NCBI GenBank assembly: GCA_024403235.1
Contig: JAKSSF010000005.1
Span: 1 to 64,000, forward strand
Reading direction: 5' to 3'
Length of the DNA stretch: 64,000 nt
Origin: Lachnospiraceae bacterium
GTDB taxonomy: Bacteria; Bacillota; Clostridia; Lachnospirales; Lachnospiraceae
The translations under genes were made by a program, and so were the position numbers. The notes under the pieces are model-generated. The model did no database searches. It was given only the letters and a program-made list of their open reading frames with translations, and was not told where the DNA came from. How positions within the stretch are numbered: position 1 is the first letter of the stretch; every line of letters starts with the position of its first letter. Shown here piece after piece: positions 6,605 through 15,494 of the stretch.

Positions 6605-7177
6605 ATGCTATATTTCGTATCTACTCTGCAGGGAACCTATCATAGGGATGCAAAACTGGATATGCTGTTAGGAAGAATGGCGCAGCATGACACCGGTGCT
6701 TTGGAGGCTTTTTACAAAGACACCAAAGGAGCAGTGTTTGCCTATGCCCTTTCTATCCTAAAAAATCCTTATGAGGCTGAGGATGTAATGCAGGAAACCT
6801 ATTTAAGTATTTACTCCGCAGCCGGTAAGTATCATTCTACCGGTAAACCTATGGCCTGGGTGATTACCATTACCAAAAATCACTGCTTACAGCGTATCAG
6901 AGAACAAAGCCGTTTTGACCCAAGGCCTTGGGAAGAACTGGATTTATATCTGGAAAATAAGGAAACCCTATCGGTAGAAAATAAAGAAGTTATTTCTTAT
7001 TGCTTAAAGCAGTTAAAGGAAGAAGAACAGCAGATTTTACTGTTACATACCATATCCGGTATGAAACATCGGGAAATTGCAGCCCTAATGGGTCTTGCTC
7101 TACCCACAGTCCTTTCGAAATACAATCGTGCACTGAAGAAATTGAAAGAAAAACTAAGGGATGATTCGGTAAAGTAG
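6605..7177 (+). CDS. ECF-type sigma-70 family RNA polymerase sigma factor
   Basis: A 190-residue sigma factor with region 2 (about residues 30-95; the EAEDVMQETYLSIY stretch is the region 2.2 core-binding helix) and region 4 (about 130-185; helix-turn-helix with MKHREIAALMG). AAAGG lies eight bases before the ATG. The gene is 13 bases upstream of an RsgI-like anti-sigma gene, so the pair forms a signalling unit in which the sigma factor is held at the membrane until a signal is sensed. The target regulon cannot be seen, but the neighbouring LTA-synthase gene is a candidate. Confidence 0.93.
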   Translation: MLYFVSTLQGTYHRDAKLDMLLGRMAQHDTGALEAFYKDTKGAVFAYALSILKNPYEAEDVMQETYLSIYSAAGKYHSTGKPMAWVITITKNHCLQRIREQSRFDPRPWEELDLYLENKETLSVENKEVISYCLKQLKEEEQQILLLHTISGMKHREIAALMGLALPTVLSKYNRALKKLKEKLRDDSVK

Positions 7178-7190
7178 GAAGGAGACAGGC

Positions 7191-8486
7191 ATGAAAAACA
7201 TAGAAAATCAAATTCGGGAAGCCTTTGAAAAACTGGCACCCAATCAGTTTGAAGCACTCCTTTCCAAAAGTAAAACAGAGAAAGGGAAGGAGATTGTTAT
7301 GGTAGAAAATAAAAGACAAAAAAATACATTGGTAACCGGTATAATGGCACTGGCAGCAGCCTTAGTACTATTTGTAGGAGGAGCCTTTGGCACCAATTTG
7401 TATCGTATGAATTATAGGGTAGCGACCCAGGTATCCTTAGATGTAAATCCCAGTATTGCCATTCATATGAATCAAAAAGAGAAGGTTTTGGAAGTAGTAC
7501 CCTTAAATGAGGACGGGAAAAAAGTCATCGGTACCATGGATTTTAAGGGCAGTAGTCTGGAGGTAACAGTCAATGCCTTATTAGGTTCCATGCTTCGCAG
7601 CGGTTACCTGAACGAGATTGCTAATTCTATTTTGGTTAGCGTAGAAGGACAGGATACGGCAACCAACCAGACCGTACAGCAGCATATTACAAAGGTATTG
7701 GAAGAGGTGTTGCAGCAGGAAGCTTTTGCGGGGTCTATTTTAAGCCAAACCCTGCAGCCGGACGAATCTCTGCAGTCCCTGGCATCGTCTCATCAGATGT
7801 CTGTAGGAAAAGCCAAAATGGTGCAGGAAATGGTAGCCGGTACGGACAAATATACCTTTGAGGATTTGTCTGATTTGTCCATTCATGAATTAAACTTAAT
7901 GCAGCAAACTGCAGCCACTCCTTTGGAAAAATTACAATCCAGTGGAACCGCCAGCGAAAAAGCCTACATTGGAGAAGACGCAGCCAAAGAGATTGTTTTG
8001 CAGAATTTGTCTTTGACAGAGGAACAAATCAGTGGCTATCATATTGAATATGATTGGGAAAAAGGTACCTTTGTCTATGAAATGGAATTTTTTGCACAAG
8101 GGGTAGAGTATGAACTGGATATCAATGCCGCTACGGGAGAAATTCTGAAACTGGAAAAAGAAGGAAAATTGGTTGAGAAACAGCCGGAAGGAAATCCTGT
8201 ACAGCAGTCACCGGGCTTTTTACCGGCAGAAAAAACACAGCCGGATAACATTTCTCAGTCTACTGCTGTGTCCGATACGGTTATAGGAGAAGACAGCGCT
8301 AGAACCATTGCACTGCAGCACGCAGGTCTGACAGAAAATGCAGTTCGGAAATTCAAGTGTCAATTAGACAGGGAACATGGTAGAATGGTGTATGAGATAG
8401 AATTCGAGGCAGCAGGCTATGAATATGATTATGAAATAGAGGCGAAGGACGGATTTATCCTAAAAGCAGAAAAAGAATTGGATTAA
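7191..8486 (+). CDS. RsgI-like anti-sigma factor with PepSY domains
   Basis: A 431-residue single-pass membrane protein. A short cytoplasmic N-terminal region (1-45) would bind the sigma factor; one helix lies at about 48-66. The extracytoplasmic part begins with the RsgI signature (VSLDVNPSIAIHMN, then a PLNEDGKKVI stretch) and ends with two PepSY-type repeats (about 255-325 and 365-430), each with a GEDSA/GEDAA-like start and a YEIEF-like strand. Pfam-type RsgI proteins inhibit SigI or ECF factors and sense extracellular polysaccharide or stress. The PepSY repeats replace the carbohydrate-binding domains of cellulolytic RsgI proteins. GGAGA precedes the ATG, and the gene is co-transcribed with the sigma gene. 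Confidence 0.85.
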   Translation: MKNIENQIREAFEKLAPNQFEALLSKSKTEKGKEIVMVENKRQKNTLVTGIMALAAALVLFVGGAFGTNLYRMNYRVATQVSLDVNPSIAIHMNQKEKVLEVVPLNEDGKKVIGTMDFKGSSLEVTVNALLGSMLRSGYLNEIANSILVSVEGQDTATNQTVQQHITKVLEEVLQQEAFAGSILSQTLQPDESLQSLASSHQMSVGKAKMVQEMVAGTDKYTFEDLSDLSIHELNLMQQTAATPLEKLQSSGTASEKAYIGEDAAKEIVLQNLSLTEEQISGYHIEYDWEKGTFVYEMEFFAQGVEYELDINAATGEILKLEKEGKLVEKQPEGNPVQQSPGFLPAEKTQPDNISQSTAVSDTVIGEDSARTIALQHAGLTENAVRKFKCQLDREHGRMVYEIEFEAAGYEYDYEIEAKDGFILKAEKELD

Positions 8487-8502
8487 AGAAATCAGGTAAG
8501 AT

Positions 8503-10251
8503 ATGACCCATAAAATCAGCTTTCGCGATCTGACCTTATCGGATCGCGATTGTTTTGTAAAAAAAGAAAAACAACTGTATATCGAAAGTCCCAGTATGGG
8601 CTTTGCCACCAATTGGCTTTGGAAAGATACCTATAAAGCAAAAATTGCCTGGATGGAGGATTGTCTTTTGCTTGCCTATGAAGTAAATGGCGAGACCTGG
8701 TATGCCTATCCCTTACATCAGGAAAAAGCGGTTCGTGTGCTGGGCGTGAAATGCTTACAGAAAATCTGTTATCAGGAAGGAAGGCCCTTATGTTTTTGGG
8801 GGATTACAACAACACAACGAAAGGAACTGGAGGAAGCCTTTCCGGGTTGCTTTGAGATAGAACCCAACAGAGATATTTTCGACTATGTGTATTCCAGGGA
8901 GAAGCTGGCAACCCTAACTGGGAAAAAATTGTCTTCCAAAAGAAATCACATTCACCGTTTTGAAGAGGGCGGTGCCTGGACCTATGAGGCATTGCAAAGA
9001 GAAAATTTAGAAGAATGCTGGGAACTGGAACTGGAATGGTTAAAGCGGCAGGAGGAGCTAAATGGAGAATTTGAAGAGGCTCTTCGGAAAGAAAATCAGT
9101 CTGAACTGGAAGCAGAAAAGAAGGCTTTGCAAAGAGCGTTGGTGCATTTTGAGAAATTAAAATTTTTTGGCGGATTAATCCGAAGAGAAGGGAAGGTAGT
9201 GGCCTTTACCATTGGAGAACGGCTGAATGCAGATACCCTTTTGGTACATTTTGAAAAAGCCAATTCCCAAATTCAGGGTGCCTATCAAATCATCAATCAG
9301 CAATTTGTTCTCCACCACCCGGAATTTACCTGGGTAAACAGGGAAGAGGATACGGGAGATATGGGGCTTCGAAAAGCCAAACTGTCCTATTATCCGGAGC
9401 AGTTGCTGGTAAAACACATTGTAAAAGAAAGTCCCTTTGTGTATGCCACCAAACAAGATAGAGAGACCATTACCGAGTTATGGAAATCCTGCTTTGGAGA
9501 TTCCCAAAAGTATATTGATTTTTACTGGGAAAATAAGTGGCAGGAAAACAATATGCTTTGTCTGTGGCAGGATGGAAACATTGTTTCTATGACCAGTATT
9601 TTTCCTACTGTATATAAAAACTATAATGGCAGAGAAGAAAAACGGGTGTTATATTTATATGCTGTGGCGACAAATCCTCTATATAGAGGAATGGGTTATG
9701 CAGGACAGTTGATCACTCATATCCTGAAAAACACAGGAAAGCCTTTGATGTTATGTGCAGCCACAGAAGAATTGGAAGGATTTTATCAGAATCTTGGTTT
9801 TCAAAAAGCTTTTCAAAAGGAAGAATGGACCTATCAGTTACAGGATATACCGACTGAGCCGATAGAAGGAGAAGGCTACATCTTCCATACTCAGGTCACA
9901 CCGGAATTGACACAAAGATTTTTAAAAAGCAGAGAAATTTGTTGGGAAGAGAAACCCTATATTTCCTGGGACGAAGCCCACTGTGGATATGCTTTGGAAG
10001 AATGTCTTTTTACAGGCGGCAAGGTGTTGGAGACCCCATATGGTTTTTTGATGTACCATATTCTAGAAGAGATAGAAGTAGTAGAATGTAATATTTTAAA
10101 CGAATTCCGGGAAAAGGTATTTGTATTTCTTTGTCAACAGGAAGGAAAAAACAGACTGCATTATGCCAATAAAGGTGGCATGCTTTTGTGTCCCTCCGGT
10201 AAGGAACAAGATATGCAGGAACTGGGCTATCTGTCTCTCACTTTAGGATAA
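8503..10251 (+). CDS. DUF2156 (LPG-synthase C-like) and GNAT fusion protein
   Basis: A 582-residue soluble protein with two acyltransferase-fold parts. Residues 1-310 match DUF2156, the domain of phosphatidylglycerol lysyltransferases and relatives, including the late NREEDTGDMGLRKAK motif. Residues about 315-450 form a GNAT acetyltransferase with an LYAVATNPLYRGMGYA acetyl-CoA loop, followed by a roughly 130-residue tail. The MprF membrane region is absent, so transfer to lipids is doubtful; aminoacyl- or acyl-transfer to an unknown substrate is the safer guess. The gene follows the anti-sigma gene by 16 bases and probably shares its transcript. Confidence 0.8.
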   Translation: MTHKISFRDLTLSDRDCFVKKEKQLYIESPSMGFATNWLWKDTYKAKIAWMEDCLLLAYEVNGETWYAYPLHQEKAVRVLGVKCLQKICYQEGRPLCFWGITTTQRKELEEAFPGCFEIEPNRDIFDYVYSREKLATLTGKKLSSKRNHIHRFEEGGAWTYEALQRENLEECWELELEWLKRQEELNGEFEEALRKENQSELEAEKKALQRALVHFEKLKFFGGLIRREGKVVAFTIGERLNADTLLVHFEKANSQIQGAYQIINQQFVLHHPEFTWVNREEDTGDMGLRKAKLSYYPEQLLVKHIVKESPFVYATKQDRETITELWKSCFGDSQKYIDFYWENKWQENNMLCLWQDGNIVSMTSIFPTVYKNYNGREEKRVLYLYAVATNPLYRGMGYAGQLITHILKNTGKPLMLCAATEELEGFYQNLGFQKAFQKEEWTYQLQDIPTEPIEGEGYIFHTQVTPELTQRFLKSREICWEEKPYISWDEAHCGYALEECLFTGGKVLETPYGFLMYHILEEIEVVECNILNEFREKVFVFLCQQEGKNRLHYANKGGMLLCPSGKEQDMQELGYLSLTLG

Positions 10252-10302
10252 AATCTTTAGAAAAAATTCAAAAAAAGTTAAGGGTTGTTTAGCAATCCTT
10301 TC

Positions 10303-10331
10303 TTGAATAGAAATGGGAAAAAAGTTATAGT
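10303..10331 (+). promoter_or_regulatory. promoter of the band-7 gene
   Basis: TTGAAT (10303-10308), a 17-base spacer and TATAGT (10326-10331) lie about 55 bases before the start codon. Confidence 0.6.
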
Positions 10332-10384
10332 ATAGGAAGTAAGTATTTCACATATAAATGATACGAAAGGATGAGGAACGATTT

Positions 10385-11275
10385 ATGTTTGGACCAGTTG
10401 TATTTTTGATTTTATTGATTATTATTTTTGCTGTAGCAATTCGTTGTATTTGCATTGTACCCCAGGCAAATCAATGGGTAGTAGAACTTTTAGGACAGTA
10501 TCATGCAAGCTGGGATGCAGGATTACATTTTAAAATTCCGATTATCGCAAGAGTTGCGAAAAAGGTATCTTTGAAGGAACAGGTGGCAGACTTTGAACCA
10601 CAGCCTGTTATTACCAAGGATAATGTTACCATGATGGTTGACTCCGTTGTATTTTTTGAAATTTTTGATGCAAAATTGTTTACCTACGGCGTAGAAAGAC
10701 CGATTGCAGCCATTGAAAACTTATCTGCAACAACTCTTCGTAACATTATTGGTAGCATGACTTTGGATGAAACCCTTACTTCCAGAGACAGTATCAACGG
10801 ACAGATTACGGAGATTTTGGATACCGCAACAGATAAGTGGGGCATTAAGGTTAGCCGTGTGGAAGTAAAAAATATCCAGCCTCCTAAGAGTATTCAGGAA
10901 TCTATGGAAAAACAGATGAAAGCTGAGCGTGAAAAGCGTGAAGCCATTCTGACTGCAGAAGGTAAAAAGCAGTCTGCCATTACTTTGGCAGAAGGTGAAA
11001 AAGAGGCAGCTATTTTACGAGCAGATGCCATTAAAGAGCAGCGTATCCGTGAAGCTGCCGGTGAAGCAGAAGCCTTACTGACCATTCAAAAGGCTAGAGC
11101 AGAAGGTATTCGATTAATCAATGAAGCAGTACCTAGTAAAGAATATCTACAGTTAGAGCAATATAAGGCAGCTATCGAAATGGCAAACGGCAATGCTACC
11201 AAGTTAATTGTGCCCAGTGAGATTGCTTCTCTTTCCGGAACCGTAGCGGCATTGGCAGAAACTGTAAAACAATAA
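10385..11275 (+). CDS. SPFH/band 7 (stomatin/prohibitin-like) membrane protein
   Basis: A 296-residue protein. The ATG at 10385 is preferred over 10358 because AAGGATGAGG lies just upstream and the protein then begins with its membrane anchor (residues 3-22). The SPFH domain spans about 23-180, with the family pattern of VTMMVDSVVFF and IRNIIGSMTLDETL-like segments; a long Ala/Glu/Lys-rich coiled coil (180-260) follows, ending near a TKLIVPSE motif. Such proteins form oligomers in membrane microdomains and modulate membrane proteases, like QmcA/HflK relatives. It is followed 25 bases later by a small membrane protein that is probably a partner. Confidence 0.93.
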   Translation: MFGPVVFLILLIIIFAVAIRCICIVPQANQWVVELLGQYHASWDAGLHFKIPIIARVAKKVSLKEQVADFEPQPVITKDNVTMMVDSVVFFEIFDAKLFTYGVERPIAAIENLSATTLRNIIGSMTLDETLTSRDSINGQITEILDTATDKWGIKVSRVEVKNIQPPKSIQESMEKQMKAEREKREAILTAEGKKQSAITLAEGEKEAAILRADAIKEQRIREAAGEAEALLTIQKARAEGIRLINEAVPSKEYLQLEQYKAAIEMANGNATKLIVPSEIASLSGTVAALAETVKQ

Positions 11276-11300
11276 TACCGAAGAAAGGGAACCGGTAAGC

Positions 11301-11708
11301 ATGGAAATCCTAAGTGTATTTGCGGCAATTTGCTTTTATGGATTTATTTTTTCTGTGATCATCCGTAGTAATGCGAAAAAGAACAAAGCAAAAACCATTC
11401 GAAAGACCGTGGAAAAGACAAGAATACCTACACCTTCCTCCAGACAGACAGGGGGCCGTGCTTCTGTAAAACCTGCACAGACAAAAAGTGCAAGAAGACA
11501 GGCGGCGGAAGAAGAATTTCAACGGGAGATGCGTCCAAAACTTTCTCAGATTAGTTTGGATTTAGAAGATCGTAGCAATGATTGGTTGGCGAAACAGTTG
11601 CGGGCAGAAAAGAAAGCAAAAACAATTGTAGATGAAATGTTTGATTTGAAAGCATTGCATAAGGCTCACTGTGGAGCAGAAGATATTGACACAGGAAGTT
11701 ATTCATAA
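11301..11708 (+). CDS. small membrane-anchored basic protein, unknown
   Basis: A 135-residue protein with one N-terminal helix (about 3-22) followed by a strongly basic, Ser/Thr/Pro-rich stretch (25-75) and a charged helical part. It is not an NfeD protein, the usual partner of band-7 genes; I do not recognise the family. AAAGGG precedes the ATG, and a perfect terminator follows, so it is the last gene of the band-7 unit. A role with the band-7 protein is inferred only from position. Confidence 0.75.
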   Translation: MEILSVFAAICFYGFIFSVIIRSNAKKNKAKTIRKTVEKTRIPTPSSRQTGGRASVKPAQTKSARRQAAEEEFQREMRPKLSQISLDLEDRSNDWLAKQLRAEKKAKTIVDEMFDLKALHKAHCGAEDIDTGSYS

Positions 11709-11728
11709 TCCCAATATATCAGTAAGAG

Positions 11729-11758
11729 AATTCCGGCAGAAATCTGCCGGAATTTTTT
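11729..11758. terminator. strong intrinsic terminator
   Basis: A perfect 12-base stem (11729-11740 with 11743-11754), a two-base loop and a T-run. Confidence 0.93.
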
Positions 11759-11860
11759 GCGTAAATCAAAAAAAGATTGCGAAAATGGCGCTGTTACGCT
11801 ATTGTAGTAAAGTAATGATATAATAGAGCGTTACTATACGAAAGAAAAGAGGAGTGAAAA

Positions 11861-13351
11861 ATGTACGCAACATTTTGGGCTTTAGTGCCCCCAATTATTG
11901 CCATTGTTTTGGCATTGATTACAAAAGAAGTTTACAGTTCCTTATTTGTAGGTATTGTAATGGGAGGTTTGTTCTTCGCAAACTTCAATTTAGAAGCAAC
12001 CATGCTTCATGTCATTAATGATGGATTTATCTCTGTATTATCTGATAGCTGGAATGTAGGTATCCTGATTTTCTTGGTAATTTTGGGAACTACAGTATGC
12101 TTGATGAACAAAGCAGGCGGTTCTGCTGCTTTTGGTAAATGGGCACAGGAGCATATTAAAAGCCGTGTAGGTGCCCAGCTTGTAACCATTATTTTAGGAA
12201 TGATTATTTTTATCGACGACTATTTTAACTGCTTAACAGTAGGTAGCGTTATGTTCCCTGTTACAGAAAAACATAAGATTTCCAGAGAAAAATTAGCTTT
12301 TTTAATTGATGCAACAGCTGCACCGGTTTGTATTATTGCACCCATTTCTTCTTGGGCAGCAGCAGTTACCGGTTTCGTAGATGGAACAGATGGACTTAGC
12401 CTATTTGTAAAAGCCATTCCTTATAACTTTTATGCCTTATTGACTTTGGTATTTATGATTGGTTTGGTTGTTATGAATATCGACTTTGGTTCTATGGCCC
12501 AGTATGAAAAAGAAGCTATGGAAAAGCCCACTGATGATAGTATTGAAAAAGCAGCAATCAGCAGCAATGGCAAAGTAATTGATTTGGTACTTCCTATTTT
12601 TGTTTTAATCATTTCCTGTGTATTGGGAATGATTTACACCGGTGGTTTCTTCTCCGGTACTAACTTTGTAGAAGCCTTTGCAAATTCTGACGCATCTGTT
12701 GGTTTGGTAATTGGTTCTTCTATCGCTTTGATTATCAATATTGTATTTTATTTATCTCGCCACATACTTCCTTTCAAGGATTGTATGGATTGTTTGGTAG
12801 AAGGCTTTAAAGCCATGGTACCTGCTATCTTGATTTTAACCTTTGCATGGACCTTAAAGAGCATGACAGATAGCTTGGGAGCAAAAGAATATGTAGAATA
12901 CATTGTAAACAATTATGCTTCCGGATTTACTTCTTTCTTACCGGCTATTATTTTTGTAATTGCTGCTTTGTTGGCATTTGCAACCGGAACCTCCTGGGGA
13001 ACCTTTGGTATTTTAATTCCCATCGTTGTAAATGTATTCCAGAGCACCGATTATACCATGATGATTATTGCCATTTCAGCATGTATGGCTGGTGCGGTAT
13101 GTGGTGACCATTGCTCACCTATTTCAGATACCACCATTATGGCCTCTGCGGGAGCCCAGTGTAACCATGTAAATCATGTTAGTACACAGTTGCCTTACGC
13201 AATTTTAGTAGCATGTATTTCCTTCATCAATTACATTATTGCAGGCTTTGTAAAGAACGCAGCAGTATCCTTGTTGACTGGTGTGTTGATGACTATTTTA
13301 GCGTTGGTTTTGATCAAAAAGTTGAATCTTTCCGCAAAAAAAGAAGCATAA
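11861..13351 (+). CDS. NhaC family Na+/H+ antiporter
   Basis: A 496-residue polytopic membrane protein with about 11-12 helices. It shows NhaC-family features: an early FVGIVMGGLFF helix, an FIDDYFNCLTVG motif with paired Asp residues near residue 125, and the late GTSWGTFGILIP and GDHCSPISDTT motifs. Members exchange sodium for protons, some with malate/lactate or amines; the substrate cannot be read from sequence. A TATAAT at 11819-11824 is a likely -10 element with a poor -35. GAGGAG precedes the ATG. The gene stands alone between the terminator at 11729 and the opp promoter. Confidence 0.92.
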   Translation: MYATFWALVPPIIAIVLALITKEVYSSLFVGIVMGGLFFANFNLEATMLHVINDGFISVLSDSWNVGILIFLVILGTTVCLMNKAGGSAAFGKWAQEHIKSRVGAQLVTIILGMIIFIDDYFNCLTVGSVMFPVTEKHKISREKLAFLIDATAAPVCIIAPISSWAAAVTGFVDGTDGLSLFVKAIPYNFYALLTLVFMIGLVVMNIDFGSMAQYEKEAMEKPTDDSIEKAAISSNGKVIDLVLPIFVLIISCVLGMIYTGGFFSGTNFVEAFANSDASVGLVIGSSIALIINIVFYLSRHILPFKDCMDCLVEGFKAMVPAILILTFAWTLKSMTDSLGAKEYVEYIVNNYASGFTSFLPAIIFVIAALLAFATGTSWGTFGILIPIVVNVFQSTDYTMMIIAISACMAGAVCGDHCSPISDTTIMASAGAQCNHVNHVSTQLPYAILVACISFINYIIAGFVKNAAVSLLTGVLMTILALVLIKKLNLSAKKEA

Positions 13352-13387
13352 AATGCGATAAGATAAAGGGGTGTCACAGAAAGAAAC

Positions 13388-13417
13388 TTGCAAAATAGTA
13401 CACATTTGTGGCATAAT
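13388..13417 (+). promoter_or_regulatory. promoter of the opp operon
   Basis: TTGCAA (13388-13393), an 18-base spacer and CATAAT (13412-13417), 44 bases before the oppB start. Confidence 0.5.
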
Positions 13418-13461
13418 AGTCAAGATTAGCAAAAAAAGACGAATTATAAAGGGGTAGTATT

Positions 13462-14373
13462 ATGACCAGATATGTTATCAAGCGAATATTGTTGGCCATC
13501 CTGACGGTGCTTCTCATTTGCATCATCACATTCTTTTTGATGAATGCCATTCCGGGTGGACCTTTCAACAAAGAAAAAGCATTGAGCCCGGCAACCATTG
13601 AAGCATTAAATGCCAGATATAATTTGGACAAGCCACTGGTTGTGCAGTTCTTCCTATATATGAAGGGACTGTTAAAAGGAGATTTGGGAGTTAGTTTGAA
13701 AAACGGAAGAGATATTGTGGATATTCTTTCAGAATCTTTCCCGATTTCTTGCAGATTAGGTTTGATGGCTATTACGGTGGCGCTGATTTGCGGAACTGTG
13801 TTAGGTAGTTTTGCAGCCCTGATGCGTAATCGCTTACCGGATCGTATTATTATCTTTTTCTCTACATTGTTTACAGCAGTACCCAGCTTCGTGTTGGCTA
13901 CTTTGCTGTTATTGGTATTTAGTATCAAGTTAGGCTGGGTGCCTGTTTGGTCGGCCAATAGTACCAACTATGTGTTGCCGGTTATTTCTCTGGCAGCCTA
14001 TCCTATGGCCTATACCACTCGTTTGGCAAAGACCAGCATGTTGGATGCCCTAAGCCAGGATTATATCCGTACGGCAAAAGCAAAAGGTGTGAAGAAATGG
14101 AAAGTGATTTTCAAGCATGCCCTTCGTAATTCCCTGTTACCGGTTATTACCTATGCTGGCCCTCAGATTGCTTATATTATTACCGGTTCTATGGTTGTAG
14201 AAACAGTCTTCACTGTAGGTGGTATTGGTTCCAAATTCGTTAGCGCCATTTCCAATAGAGATTACACTATGATTATGGCAACCACTATTTTCCTTGCCAC
14301 TTTGATGGTTGTAGCAAATCTTATTTGTGATTTACTTTACAAACTGGTAGATCCAAGAATTAAGTTTGAATAG
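13462..14373 (+). CDS. oppB: oligopeptide ABC transporter permease OppB
   Basis: A 303-residue permease with six predicted helices. The N-terminal helix carries the OppB-type RY..KR start, and the cytoplasmic EAA loop (DYIRTAKAKGVKKWKVIFKHALRNS, about residues 192-216) contacts the ATPases. With OppC it forms the membrane channel of a dipeptide/oligopeptide importer. It is the first gene of a five-gene operon; oppC follows after 11 bases. AAGGGG precedes the ATG. Confidence 0.95.
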   Translation: MTRYVIKRILLAILTVLLICIITFFLMNAIPGGPFNKEKALSPATIEALNARYNLDKPLVVQFFLYMKGLLKGDLGVSLKNGRDIVDILSESFPISCRLGLMAITVALICGTVLGSFAALMRNRLPDRIIIFFSTLFTAVPSFVLATLLLLVFSIKLGWVPVWSANSTNYVLPVISLAAYPMAYTTRLAKTSMLDALSQDYIRTAKAKGVKKWKVIFKHALRNSLLPVITYAGPQIAYIITGSMVVETVFTVGGIGSKFVSAISNRDYTMIMATTIFLATLMVVANLICDLLYKLVDPRIKFE

Positions 14374-14384
14374 GAGGAGAAAGC

Positions 14385-15464
14385 ATGGCTGGATATGATT
14401 TAAATAAAACCCCTGATAAGCAGATCCTCAGTATGCAGTTGGATTTATCGAAGTTTGAAAAGGCAACCGAGGAAGAGAAGAGACAACAGGATGTTATGAG
14501 TGAAAGTACCACCTTTTTTAAGGATGGTATGCGGAAGCTTTTCAAGAACCCTTTGGCAGTTGGTTCCATTGCTGTTTTGTGTTTGATTATGGCATTGATT
14601 ATTGTAGCACCCCATTTTGTGCCTTACAGTTATCAGGAAATTTTATCTGTAGAAGGAAAACGAGATAAAGGTGCAAAGAATCTGGCTCCGTTTGAATACA
14701 GTAAAGCAGAGCAGGCATACATAGCAAAAGGAAATTATCGTTTCCCCCATATTTTTGGAACCGATGAACAGTGTAGAGATTACTTTATTCGTGTGATCTA
14801 CGGAACCCGTGTATCTCTTGTAGTTGGCTTCTTTGCAAGTATCATTGTTTTAATTATTGGTTTGATCTATGGTAGTATCTCGGGATATGCCGGTGGACGA
14901 CCGGATTTGATAATGATGCGTATCGTAGATATTATATATTCCTTACCGGATATGCTGGTGGTTATATTACTATCCGTTGTATTATCACAGATTTTAGTGT
15001 TTAAGTCCGGTTCCTTCCTGGCAATGATGGGCAGCAACATGGTTTCCTTGTTCATTGTATTCGGATTGTTATATTGGGTAGGTATGGCCCGTCTGATTCG
15101 AGCACAGATTTTATCCATTAAGGAGAACGAATATATTTTGGCTGCTCGTTCCATTGGAGCTAAGCCGGGACATATTATCAGAAAACATATTTTACCGAAC
15201 TGTTTATCTGTTATTATTATTTCTACTGCATTGCAGATTCCCTCTGCAATCTTTACAGAAAGTTACTTAAGTTTCGTTGGTTTAGGTGTACAGGCACCTA
15301 TGCCATCCTTAGGTTCTTTGGCAAATTCAGCCAGAGAAGGTTTACAAAGTTATCCATATAAACTGGTATTCCCAGCACTGATGATTTGTTTAATTGTATT
15401 AAGCTTAAATCTTTTGGGAGACGGTTTGCGTGATGCCTTTGATCCAAAGTTAAAGAGTAAGTAA
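14385..15464 (+). CDS. oppC: oligopeptide ABC transporter permease OppC
   Basis: A 359-residue permease, longer than typical OppC (about 300) because of a charged N-terminal cytoplasmic stretch (1-50) and a large extracellular loop between helices one and two (about residues 85-130) that contains the FGTDEQCRDYF-type family motif. The EAA loop (EYILAARSIGAKPGHIIRKHILPN) is near residue 247. It pairs with OppB. GGAGGAG precedes the ATG. Confidence 0.95.
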   Translation: MAGYDLNKTPDKQILSMQLDLSKFEKATEEEKRQQDVMSESTTFFKDGMRKLFKNPLAVGSIAVLCLIMALIIVAPHFVPYSYQEILSVEGKRDKGAKNLAPFEYSKAEQAYIAKGNYRFPHIFGTDEQCRDYFIRVIYGTRVSLVVGFFASIIVLIIGLIYGSISGYAGGRPDLIMMRIVDIIYSLPDMLVVILLSVVLSQILVFKSGSFLAMMGSNMVSLFIVFGLLYWVGMARLIRAQILSIKENEYILAARSIGAKPGHIIRKHILPNCLSVIIISTALQIPSAIFTESYLSFVGLGVQAPMPSLGSLANSAREGLQSYPYKLVFPALMICLIVLSLNLLGDGLRDAFDPKLKSK

Positions 15465-15494
15465 CAGGATTGAAATGATAAAGAGGGAAATTTG

